Below the pieces are notes generated by a model. It was given only the letters and a program-made list of their open reading frames with translations, was not told where the DNA came from and did not search any database. Below, one piece after another: positions 34,038 to 40,777 of a stretch of DNA of 64,000 nt. The DNA is from Mycolicibacterium poriferae (lineage in GTDB: Bacteria > Actinomycetota > Actinomycetes > Mycobacteriales > Mycobacteriaceae): the NCBI RefSeq assembly GCF_010728325.1, contig NZ_AP022570.1, positions 868,001 through 932,000 of the forward strand, in the 5' to 3' direction. A program made the translations under genes and the position numbers. Numbering within the stretch: position 1 is the stretch's first letter; every line of letters starts with the position of its first letter.

Positions 34038-35083
34038 GCACCTACGGCCTGTCGGTTCTCGGCGCGGATTTGAAGTCACTGGCCCAGACCGCCCAGGCCG
34101 CCGACGCGGCCGGGTTCGCCGCCGTATGGGCCTCGGAGTTCTACTCCCGGTCCGGATCGATCTCCATGGCCGCGATGGCCAACAGCACACAGAACTGCCG
34201 GATCGGTTCCTCCATTCTCTACGGCGTCGGCCGAAGCCCGCTGGTGCTGGCCACCGAGGCGCGTGATCTCGACGAACTCTCCAACGGACGGCTGGTGCTC
34301 GGCATCGGCAACGGCACCAAACGGATGATGAGCGACTGGCACGGCGTGCCCGACACTTCCGCACCCGCGCTGCGGATGGAAGAACTCGTGATGCTGCTGC
34401 GCCGGATATGGAACCTGCATGAAGGGCCGATCCATCACGAGGGCCGTTTCTACAGAATGAATCTCACCCCGACCGGCGACGTGGGTCCCCCCAGCCGGCC
34501 GATCCCGATCGTCACTGCCGGTGTCCGGCCCCGGATGTGCGAGGCGGCCGGGCGGGTGGCCGACGGCCTGGCCGGACATCCCCTGTTCACCACCACCTAC
34601 GTCGAGGAGATAGTCCGGCCCGCTATCGCCAGGGGTGCCGCGCGCACCGGCCGCGACCCCAGTGACGTGGAGATCATTTCCATGGTGATGTGCGCCATCC
34701 ACGACGACGCCGAGGTCGCCAGGCGCGAACTGGCGCAGCAGATTGCGTTCTACTCCTCGGTCAAATCCTACGAGACGGTACTTGATGTGAACGGCTTCGC
34801 CAGCGAAGGCCGAACCATCCGGGAAGCATTCGCCCAGCGCGATTTCCCGGCGATGTTCGCCGCGGTGTCCGAGGAGATGATCGACACCATGGGCGTCGCA
34901 GGGACGGCACACGAGGTCCGGGAACAACTGAGACGCTACGAAGGCGTCCTCGACCACATCATGCTGTATTCACCATCGGTTGGCATCGCTGCGGAACGGG
35001 TGCAGCAAAACCTCGACAGCATCATCGGGGAATGCTCGCCCGCCTCGATGTCGCCAGGGCAGTCCGGTCCACGTTCAACCTGA
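34034..35083 (+). CDS. LLM-class (F420-dependent type) oxidoreductase
   Basis: 349 residues of the luciferase-like TIM-barrel family. Seen: STYGLSVLGADLKSLAQTAQ, GFAAVWASEFYSRSGSISMA, LVLGIGNGTKRMMSDWHGVP and PIVTAGVRPRMCEAAGRVADG. Many mycobacterial members use F420 and act on lipids or xenobiotics, while FMN types also exist. Translationally coupled to the TetR gene, so it shares the P450 operator. It may work on the same compound as the P450 (inference). Confidence 0.87.
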   Translation: MSTYGLSVLGADLKSLAQTAQAADAAGFAAVWASEFYSRSGSISMAAMANSTQNCRIGSSILYGVGRSPLVLATEARDLDELSNGRLVLGIGNGTKRMMSDWHGVPDTSAPALRMEELVMLLRRIWNLHEGPIHHEGRFYRMNLTPTGDVGPPSRPIPIVTAGVRPRMCEAAGRVADGLAGHPLFTTTYVEEIVRPAIARGAARTGRDPSDVEIISMVMCAIHDDAEVARRELAQQIAFYSSVKSYETVLDVNGFASEGRTIREAFAQRDFPAMFAAVSEEMIDTMGVAGTAHEVREQLRRYEGVLDHIMLYSPSVGIAAERVQQNLDSIIGECSPASMSPGQSGPRST

Positions 35084-35131
35084 TCGACGCATTGCCGCCC
35101 ACGTCGACCCGTCCCCGTGTCCGCGGCCCAT

Positions 35132-35596
35132 TTAGTGCGTCTGCCGCGCCGACCCCGCCGATGATTGCGTGGCGCTGTTGAGAATGTTGGCGTCGTCGGT
35201 GTCGGGGAGGTCATGGCGGACCACGCGAACCCGCCCCCGGGGCAGACAGGCCATGTAGCCGTGGCGCATGCCATAGAGCTCCCATGCTGTCTGTTCAGCG
35301 TCGGGGTCGACATCGATGCGGTGCCCGCCCGAGAAGCTCAGGTGTAGCCCTCCATCGTCGCTGGACCAGGCTTGGGTGCACACCGCGCCGGCGAGGTTCA
35401 GCAGTGGACGTTCGTGGGTTGCGATCCTGAGGGGGTCAATACGCACCGCCTCGATGGGGTAGGTGCCGACGGCAGGAAGGGTCAATAGCAGGGGGCAGGA
35501 GATGACGATTTCGTTGTAGTCATCGAAATCCAGAACCAGGCCGCCGCGCAGCGAGAGGCGTTGTACGACAAGGTTTTCGATCCATTGGGTGTACAT
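35132..35596 (-). CDS. Conserved hypothetical protein (DUF6188-like)
   Basis: 154 residues starting MYTQWIENLVVQRLSLRGGL. Mostly beta-strand pattern: VLDFDDYNEIVISCPLLLTL, HLSFSGGHRIDVDPDAEQTA and the basic strand GYMACLPRGRVRVVRHDL. It looks like a small soluble mycobacterial family that I would place near DUF6188, without certainty. Its promoter holds site 2 of the three-site regulon (35657-35675), so it is predicted to be co-regulated with mmpL. Function unknown. Confidence 0.7.
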   Translation of the reverse strand: MYTQWIENLVVQRLSLRGGLVLDFDDYNEIVISCPLLLTLPAVGTYPIEAVRIDPLRIATHERPLLNLAGAVCTQAWSSDDGGLHLSFSGGHRIDVDPDAEQTAWELYGMRHGYMACLPRGRVRVVRHDLPDTDDANILNSATQSSAGSARQTH

Positions 35597-35656
35597 GGCA
35601 GTCTCTTTTCGAACGCATCATGGGCCGTATCTCCAAAGAGTACGCTAAGTAGCGCT

Positions 35657-35675
35657 GCGATACTAATAGTATCGT
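35657..35675. promoter_or_regulatory. Palindromic operator upstream of the DUF6188-like gene (regulon site 2)
   Basis: GCGATAC-TAATA-GTATCGT, the same core as in front of mmpL (one change in the last base). It lies 61 bp before the 35596 start and just past the stop of the KstR-like TetR gene on the same strand. Confidence 0.72.
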
Positions 35676-36346
35676 TACCGGTTTGCGGTGGGCCGAGCAG
35701 CGCTGGTCACGACGCGCCTGGTGGCTCGGTCAATGCGCTCGCGGGTGTCGGCGGCTGTCGCGCGGTGGCCGCTGAAGGCCACGAGGTTGGCCAACCAGAT
35801 GTCGGAGATGACCCCAGCGACGTGCAGATCGGTAGGGGTGGGCTCGCCGCCCCTGAGCGTGCGGGCCAGCAGGATCTGGATTTCATCGGCCGCGCGGTCG
35901 AGTTCCGCGGCGGCGCGGGTGTCTGCGACGGCGAAGGCCCGTGTCATGGCTGTCGTCAGCCGTGGGTCGCGCTGCCAGCGGTCATGCAGATGTGCGGTGA
36001 GGCGTTCGAGCCGTTGCAGCGGTGGGCCCTCACCACTCGCCCAGTCGCCGGCGGAGTCGAGTCGACGGAACTCGCGCGTCAGCGCTGCTACCAGCAAGTG
36101 GGTTTTCGCCGGGAAATAGCGGTAAAGCGTGCCGACGGCGATGCCGACCCGCTCGGCAACCGTCCGCATCTGAACCGCCTCGTAACCACCGGCCGCGGCC
36201 ACGGCCAAAGCTGCATCCAGAATTGTTTCGCGGCGCCGTGCGGAGGCGCGTGAACGCGACGCGTTAGCGGCCCGCTTCTCGGTAGCGACCGAGTTCGCTT
36301 CCGAAGGCAGGGTTTTCCCGTGGCTGCGCGCCTGAGGGAAAGTCAT
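35675..36346 (-). CDS. TetR family regulator (KstR-like)
   Basis: 223 residues. The HTH (RRRETILDAALAVAAAGGYEAVQMRTVAERVGI-type, closing VGTLYRYFPAKTHLL) and the C-terminal segment VAGVISDIWLANLVAFSG are strikingly like KstR, the cholesterol-catabolism repressor. The known KstR operator (TnnAACnnGTTnnA) is not seen here. Instead a GCGATAC-N5-GTATCGC site occurs in its own operon promoter and two other island promoters. I infer that this protein binds those sites. It overlaps the upstream thioesterase stop in ATGA. Confidence 0.9.
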   Translation of the reverse strand: MTFPQARSHGKTLPSEANSVATEKRAANASRSRASARRRETILDAALAVAAAGGYEAVQMRTVAERVGIAVGTLYRYFPAKTHLLVAALTREFRRLDSAGDWASGEGPPLQRLERLTAHLHDRWQRDPRLTTAMTRAFAVADTRAAAELDRAADEIQILLARTLRGGEPTPTDLHVAGVISDIWLANLVAFSGHRATAADTRERIDRATRRVVTSAARPTANR

Positions 36347-36858
36347 GACGGCTCCGGGTCGAGACCGCCGCGGCGCGAGAACTGCTCCAGAAGATCGCCG
36401 AAAGCGCTGACATCGCCGTGTGCGGCGAAGTGCTCAGGGCTGACGGCAATGAATACTGCACTGGCGGTGAAGCGGGCGATCCCACCCTCACCCGTGCCTG
36501 TCGCCGTGACATGCAGCGCCCGCCCTTCACGAGAGACGATGTGGGCAGTAATCCGGTGGGTCTGATGCAGCGGCACCGGCCGCAAATATTCGACCGTCAG
36601 GGTGCGGGTGACCGCTGGGGTGCCGGCGATCCACAACGTGAAGCCCAGGACGTCATCACATGCGGCGGCCACTGCCCCGCCGTGAGCCAGGCCCGGGGCC
36701 CCGATATGCCGCTCGTCGAACGTCACATCGGTGTACACCGCGTCGCCGCTGCGGTGCACCACTAGCCGCAGTCCGTGAGGGTTGTCCGGGCCGCAACCCA
36801 TGCAGGTCGTGGTGTGCGAGGGCAGCCGCTCCGGCGGCAACACGCTTTTGGGCACCAT
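36343..36858 (-). CDS. PaaI-type hotdog thioesterase
   Basis: 171 residues from the ATG at 36858 (MVPKSVLPPERLP), with a GGAGGGTG ribosome site before it. Seen: the N-terminal Cys-rich THTTTCMGCGPDNPHGL-type substrate loop, GAPGLAHGGAVAAACDDVLG (hotdog active-site helix) and RTLTVEYLRPVPLHQTHRI. It should hydrolyse an acyl-CoA. Translationally coupled to the KstR-like TetR gene by a 4-bp overlap. Its C-terminus is mirrored in the remnant at 32025. Confidence 0.87.
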   Translation of the reverse strand: MVPKSVLPPERLPSHTTTCMGCGPDNPHGLRLVVHRSGDAVYTDVTFDERHIGAPGLAHGGAVAAACDDVLGFTLWIAGTPAVTRTLTVEYLRPVPLHQTHRITAHIVSREGRALHVTATGTGEGGIARFTASAVFIAVSPEHFAAHGDVSAFGDLLEQFSRRGGLDPEPS

Positions 36859-36884
36859 CACCCTCCAATACGATCGGTTTCGCT

Positions 36885-36903
36885 GCGCTACCGTTAGTAC
36901 CAC
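36885..36903. promoter_or_regulatory. Degenerate operator upstream of thioesterase-tetR (regulon site 3)
   Basis: GCGCTAC-CGTTA-GTACCAC, 11 of 14 core bases as in the mmpL operator, with the same 5-bp spacing. It lies 27 bp before the thioesterase start and so would give autoregulation of the KstR-like protein. Confidence 0.5.
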
Positions 36904-36958
36904 ACTGCTAGACTGCTGTGACAGCATCGTGTGAAAGATCGACCGCCGAGGTGAATGA

Positions 36959-37651
36959 GTGAGCGACAGTCAGTCAGTGCCAGTCCTTGACGACGACGTG
37001 GACCCTCGGCGCATCCGGTCACGCACCCGGCTGCTGGATGCTGCTGCAACGCTTCTGAGCACCGGGGGGGTGGAAGCAGTCACCATTGATGCGGTCACCA
37101 AAGCATCCAAAGTGGCTCGAACCACGCTGTACCGCCACTTCCACAGTTCGTCGCATTTGCTCGCAGCCACGTTCGAACGCCTACTTCCACAAGTGGCCAC
37201 TCCGGCACCGACCAGCGGACCCCTCCGTGAGCAGCTGATCGAATTGCTTAGCCGCCAAGCCGCACTCTTCAACGACGCGCCGCTGCATGTCACGACACTC
37301 GCGTGGCTCTCATTGGGGCCCACCGGCTCCAATAACGAAGCTGATGACCGCCACACATCGGGGGCGCTACGGGCCCGAGTCGTTGACCAGTACCGTCAGC
37401 CATTTGACGCCATACTCACCAGCCCGAAAGCACAAGCCGAACTTGACGACTTCGACCGGGAACTGGCGCTCTGCCAACTCGTCGGACCACTCGCCTTCGG
37501 CCGAATGACTGGGATTCGCACCATCACTCACAATGACTGCGCGAACATCGTCGATGACTTTCTCGCCGCCCACCGCAAGACCGATAGCGACGCCAAAGAG
37601 TCGAAGATCGCCACCAAGCAGACGGGCCGCCCCGCGCGTCTAGCTCGGTAG
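36959..37651 (+). CDS. TetR family regulator
   Basis: 230 residues from a GTG at 36959. HTH: RTRLLDAAATLLSTGGVEAVTIDAV, then ASKVARTTLYRHFHSSSHLL. The C-terminal half is helical and ends in a basic tail (KESKIATKQTGRPARLAR). It is divergent from the thioesterase gene with a 100-bp shared promoter region. It is the last intact gene before the transposon-like end at 37951. Confidence 0.88.
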   Translation: MSDSQSVPVLDDDVDPRRIRSRTRLLDAAATLLSTGGVEAVTIDAVTKASKVARTTLYRHFHSSSHLLAATFERLLPQVATPAPTSGPLREQLIELLSRQAALFNDAPLHVTTLAWLSLGPTGSNNEADDRHTSGALRARVVDQYRQPFDAILTSPKAQAELDDFDRELALCQLVGPLAFGRMTGIRTITHNDCANIVDDFLAAHRKTDSDAKESKIATKQTGRPARLAR

Positions 37652-37950
37652 GCACAACGAAATCACAGCGTCCAGCCGGCTGGTCCTTCGACCTTTCTGT
37701 CGAGGTCGGACGGCACGAACATTGTGAACGGATTTGTGAACGAGGCTGTGCAGAACAATGGCGACCGCCTCGACACCATGTGACATGGGAGATGCCAATC
37801 CCCACCCCACCTGCCCGTTAGCGACGTAGGAAGAAGTGGAAGACCGCAACCGGCCGGCTCACAACTTCGAGGTCGCGTGTCGCGCTGCATGCGCGAGATG
37901 TCAGCGGTTGACGCGATGCGATTTCTTGGACAACCGTTTGGTTCTAGGAT
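37652..37950. other. Gene-free stretch before the island end
   Basis: About 300 bp with lower GC than its surroundings. Short frames exist on both strands but none has family similarity, a ribosome site or steady codon use. It may hold remnants of deleted genes. Confidence 0.5.
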
Positions 37951-38056
37951 TCGCCATTTAGATGGCAGAACTCGGCCGACATTTCAATGGCAATGCAACG
38001 GTTGCACCTGGTCGACGCGCGGACAAATGACACGCAGTTTGGCAACCTACAGATGC
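37951..38056 (-). repeat. Tn7-like 'left end' B
   Basis: 106 bp colinear without gaps with 40110-40215. It holds the palindrome GCCATTTAGATGGC (37953-37966), a second degenerate site near 37978, and the terminus TTTGGCAACCTACA (38038-38051) followed by gatgc. The last 25 or so bases are almost identical in both copies. Confidence 0.7.
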
Positions 38057-38069
38057 TTCTTCTACTTCT

Positions 38070-38140
38070 TGTGGATTGCCATTCTCCGTGTCGTTTTGCA
38101 ATTTGGAATGTCGCCGTAAACGGCATCGCGGATGGCAAAA
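38070..38140 (+). repeat. Tn7-like 'right end' B2 (diverged copy of end A)
   Basis: Starts TGTGGATTGCCA and follows end A (23539) base for base at most positions for about 45 bp (TCTC, TG.CG, TTGC.ATTTG, ATG.CG), then a further site ending GATGGCAAA. It is only 18 bp from the left end at 38051, so two elements abut here in the same orientation. Confidence 0.55.
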
Positions 38141-38233
38141 AGTCTGACCATTGGTCGACCGTGCCGGTGACCATTGATGCGGGGGTTCGGCACAAACGGC
38201 GGCAGTGCACCGGCAAGAACGCCGCGAGGGCCC

Positions 38234-38410
38234 GGTGTGGCGATAGGCCGACGCCTCCGAGACGAGTTCGGCATGATCGTCCATGTCAGCGCGGGGTCTA
38301 GCCTGGTCATGTCTCCACCGTTCGTGCTGACGGAGGCCGAAGCCGGGCAGTTGATCGAATCCGTGGGCACCCTGCTGCGCCGAGTACAGCGGTCGCAGCC
38401 GGCGACATGA
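38234..38410 (+). pseudogene. C-terminal remnant of a class III aminotransferase
   Basis: The frame ends in a stop at 38410 and reads IVHVSAGSSLVMSPPFVLTE followed by AEAGQLIESVGTLLRRV. This matches the last 50 residues of class III PLP aminotransferases. Everything upstream is missing and the frame runs into the transposon-like end. It sits 230 bp before an intact PLP decarboxylase gene, so the two may have formed an amine pathway before truncation. Confidence 0.6.
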
Positions 38411-38643
38411 CCGCACGACGTCAGGCCGATCGGGGTCGCGCGGGGTAGGGGCCTCCGAGACGGACCCAAAGCCGCAGCCGCCCCGCAATGGCCCTGCAGG
38501 CGAGTATCGAGCGCCACACAGCGCGAGGTGCATCGCGACGCTGACGGCTCGCCCAACCGGACGGCGCACCGAGGGCAACCGCGTCCGCAACGACCTACGG
38601 CCCCCCTGTGCACGACACGAACTCGAGAACAAGGATAGTTTCA

Positions 38644-40062
38644 ATGGATCAGCATTCTGCCCCGGTTGGAACCGACGACGTGTACGCGGCTCTGCCAAGG
38701 GCGTTGGAACTGGCGACCGACTACCTCCAGGGTCTGCCACACCGGCCGGTTGACGCGAATACGAGCTATGACGAGGTCGTCGACGCACTGAGCGGCCCGT
38801 TGCCCGAGGAAGGTACGAATGCGGTCGCGGTAGTCGAGCGGTTGGCCGCCACTCTCGGTCCGGCAACCATTGCGTGCGCCGGCCCTCGCTACTTCGGCCT
38901 CGTCGTCGGGGGATCGCTACCCGCTGCGCTGGCTGCCGACTGGCTGGTATCGACCTGGGACCAGACCGCGTACAGCCGGATGTCGTCGCCGGCGGGCGCT
39001 GCGATCGATGCCGTCACCGAGCGCTGGGTTCTCGACGCTCTCGGGCTGCCCCCGCGCGCGGCCGTCGGGTTCGTCACCGGAGCCACGGCGGGGAACGTCG
39101 TCGGGTTGCTTTCCGCACGGCACGTTCTCTTAGCGCGGCAAGGCTGGGACGTTGAGGCCGATGGGCTCGCCCAGGCGCCCCGTGTTCGCGTACTCGTGGG
39201 CGACGAGGTCCATCCGTCGGTACTGCAGGCGTTGCAGATGATCGGTTTGGGATCGCGCCGCGTCGAGCGCGTAGCAGTCGACGCACAAGGAGCGATGAGA
39301 GCCGACGCGCTCGCCGACGCGCTCGCCGCCGACTCCGACCCCGCCATCGTGTGCGCGCAGGTCGGCAACGTGAACTCCGGAGCATGCGACCCAATGTCAG
39401 AGATCGTCGCGGCGACCCACGAGCACGGCGGCTGGGTTCACGTCGACGGCGCATTCGGACTATGGGCTTGCGCATCGCCGCGACTGTCGGCACACGTCCG
39501 AGGTGTCGAGCTGGCCGATTCCTGGTCGACCGACGCACACAAGTGGCTCAACGTCCCCTACGACTGCGGCTTGGCCATCGTCGCCGATCCCCAAGCTGCC
39601 CGCTCCGCACTGGGCGCCAACACCAGCTATCTGCCCACAAGTGCCGAGCGCGAACCCGGCGTCCTGGTGCCCGAGATGTCCCGGCGTGCACGCGCGGTAC
39701 CCGTCTACGCAGCATTCGCATCGCTAGGCAGGCAGGGGTTGCGACAACTGATCGAACGCTGCTGCGAGCATGCCCGCCGCCTGGCCGAGACGATGCAAGC
39801 CTCCGACGGCTTTTCCGTATGCAACGACGTGGTGCTCAACCAGGTCCTGATCCGTGCCGACGACAGCGACGAGCGCACCTGGCATGTAGCTGAACTCGTG
39901 CGACGCAGCGGAGAGGCGTGGGTCGCGGGAACCGAATGGCACGGTCGAGCGGCGATACGCGTGTCCTTCTCGAACTGGACGACTGCAGACGACGACGTCG
40001 ACCGTCTCGTTGAAGCGCTGCGGCAATCGCTGGCGGCGACGCGCAAAGCTCAGCAGGAGTAA
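38644..40062 (+). CDS. PLP-dependent decarboxylase (group II, DOPA/glutamate decarboxylase-like)
   Basis: 472 residues from the ATG at 38644, preceded by AAGGA. Seen: CAGPRYFGLVVGGSLPAALA, the SSPAGAAIDAVTERWVLDAL segment, GFVTGATAGNVVGLLSARH (phosphate-binding), WVHVDGAFGLW with the PLP-ring Asp, and the Schiff-base Lys at about residue 300 in STDAHKWLNVPYDCG. It should decarboxylate an aromatic or other amino acid to an amine, although some relatives are aldehyde synthases. It is the sole intact cargo gene between two transposon-like ends. Confidence 0.9.
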   Translation: MDQHSAPVGTDDVYAALPRALELATDYLQGLPHRPVDANTSYDEVVDALSGPLPEEGTNAVAVVERLAATLGPATIACAGPRYFGLVVGGSLPAALAADWLVSTWDQTAYSRMSSPAGAAIDAVTERWVLDALGLPPRAAVGFVTGATAGNVVGLLSARHVLLARQGWDVEADGLAQAPRVRVLVGDEVHPSVLQALQMIGLGSRRVERVAVDAQGAMRADALADALAADSDPAIVCAQVGNVNSGACDPMSEIVAATHEHGGWVHVDGAFGLWACASPRLSAHVRGVELADSWSTDAHKWLNVPYDCGLAIVADPQAARSALGANTSYLPTSAEREPGVLVPEMSRRARAVPVYAAFASLGRQGLRQLIERCCEHARRLAETMQASDGFSVCNDVVLNQVLIRADDSDERTWHVAELVRRSGEAWVAGTEWHGRAAIRVSFSNWTTADDDVDRLVEALRQSLAATRKAQQE

Positions 40063-40109
40063 GGCCAAGGCTGCGGCTTAGCCGCGCCGTATGGCTGACG
40101 TGGCCAGAT

Positions 40110-40215
40110 CCGCCATTTGGATGGCAAAACTCCTCCGCCATCTCTTTGGCAAAGCAAGAGAAACGGCAGGTCACACGACCGGCCTATGTCACGCAGTTTG
40201 GCAACCTACAGATGC
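40110..40215 (-). repeat. Tn7-like 'left end' C
   Basis: 106 bp aligned gap-free with 37951-38056. Palindromic sites GCCATTTGGATGGC (40112-40125) and GCCATCTCTTTGGC (40137-40150), terminus TTTGGCAACCTACA (40197-40210), then gatgc. It is the outer right boundary of the island. The 246 bp from 40216 to the next gene hold nothing recognisable. Confidence 0.7.
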
Positions 40216-40461
40216 ATAAGTGCCCGATGCGCAAGGGCGGTCTCCGAAGCCGAATCCACCGACCGGCCATGGTTAACGGCCCGTGGCACGAGACGTGGAA
40301 TAGCACGTCGGTGCCGCTCGTTAGCTTGTCCAGTGACACGTGATCCCCACGTTTCGCTCTCCGGGCCGTAAACCGTCTGCTGGACTACGCTAAGCACGCG
40401 GTTCTGTGGCCTGAGCACGACCGGCGTTCCACCCCTGACCGAGCCAAGAAAAGGACTCACC

Positions 40462-40725
40462 ATGGCATCAGCTCGTACGCGCCGCGTCGCGGCATTCGTT
40501 GGCGGCGGGGCCGTCATCGCGATGATCGGCTTCACCGCGGGGTGCGCCAGTGACAGCGAGACCCCCGAAGAGACCACCCCCACGACCACCACGACGACGA
40601 CCACGCCGCCGCCGGTGAGCCCGACCGAGAAGGCCCCCGACCCGGACGGCCCGAACATCTTCACACCTCCGGTCCAGGCGCCTCAGAACACGGTCAACCC
40701 GGGTCGCGACGACTACGGCCAGTGA
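40462..40725 (+). CDS. Small Thr/Pro-rich lipoprotein
   Basis: 87 residues. Signal with lipobox: FVGGGAVIAMIGFTAGCASD, Cys near residue 29. The mature part is an extended linker of Thr and Pro runs (TTPTTTTTTTTPPPVSPTE) and ends NTVNPGRDDYGQ. It has no folded domain, so it may be a surface tether. A ribosome site (AAGGA) precedes the ATG. The S53 peptidase gene starts 52 bp downstream, so the two may be co-expressed. Confidence 0.8.
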   Translation: MASARTRRVAAFVGGGAVIAMIGFTAGCASDSETPEETTPTTTTTTTTPPPVSPTEKAPDPDGPNIFTPPVQAPQNTVNPGRDDYGQ

Positions 40726-40777
40726 CCACAGCGTGCCCGGACGCTGTCCGGGCACGCTCTGAGTTCCTGCGGGTGCC

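Larger units (their letters stand above)
23539..38051. mobile_element. Predicted decayed Tn7-like element 1 (14.5 kb accessory island)
   Basis: Left boundary TGTAGATTGCCA (23539) and right boundary TGGCAACCTACA (ending 38051) form TGT...ACA termini, each followed inward by several copies of a GCCAT-N4/5-ATGGC palindrome. A tnsA-like remnant lies 208 bp inside the left boundary, as in Tn7-type elements where tnsA is next to the right end. The tnsB, tnsC and tniQ genes are missing. Cargo includes mmpL, five TetR genes, a P450 and lipid-type enzymes. No matching 5-bp target duplication is seen (ttggc versus gatgc), so the unit is probably rearranged. Element status is inferred. Confidence 0.5.
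38070..40210. mobile_element. Predicted small Tn7-like element 2 (2.1 kb, cargo only)
   Basis: Bounded by a right-type end (TGTGGATTGCC at 38070) and a left-type end (TTTGGCAACCTACA ending 40210). It carries a PLP decarboxylase and an aminotransferase fragment and no transposase, so it would have moved in trans. The pentamer gatgc follows both left ends (38052 and 40211), which may be a target duplication or a preferred target. Element status is inferred. Confidence 0.45.

Noticed and set aside
35675..36346. Naming the KstR-like protein KstR itself
   Set aside because: The known KstR operator is not present nearby and the gene context (mmpL, thioesterase) is not the cholesterol cluster, so only 'KstR-like' is supported.
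37652..37805. Short plus- and minus-strand frames after the TetR gene
   Set aside because: No start with a ribosome site, no family similarity and mixed codon use. Listed only as a gene-free stretch.
23534..38056. Matching target-site duplication for the 14.5-kb unit
   Set aside because: Flanks are ttggc and gatgc. They do not match, so I do not claim a clean insertion.
40216..40461. tRNA gene as the target of the Tn7-like unit
   Set aside because: No cloverleaf-like sequence or T-loop motif was seen next to the right boundary.
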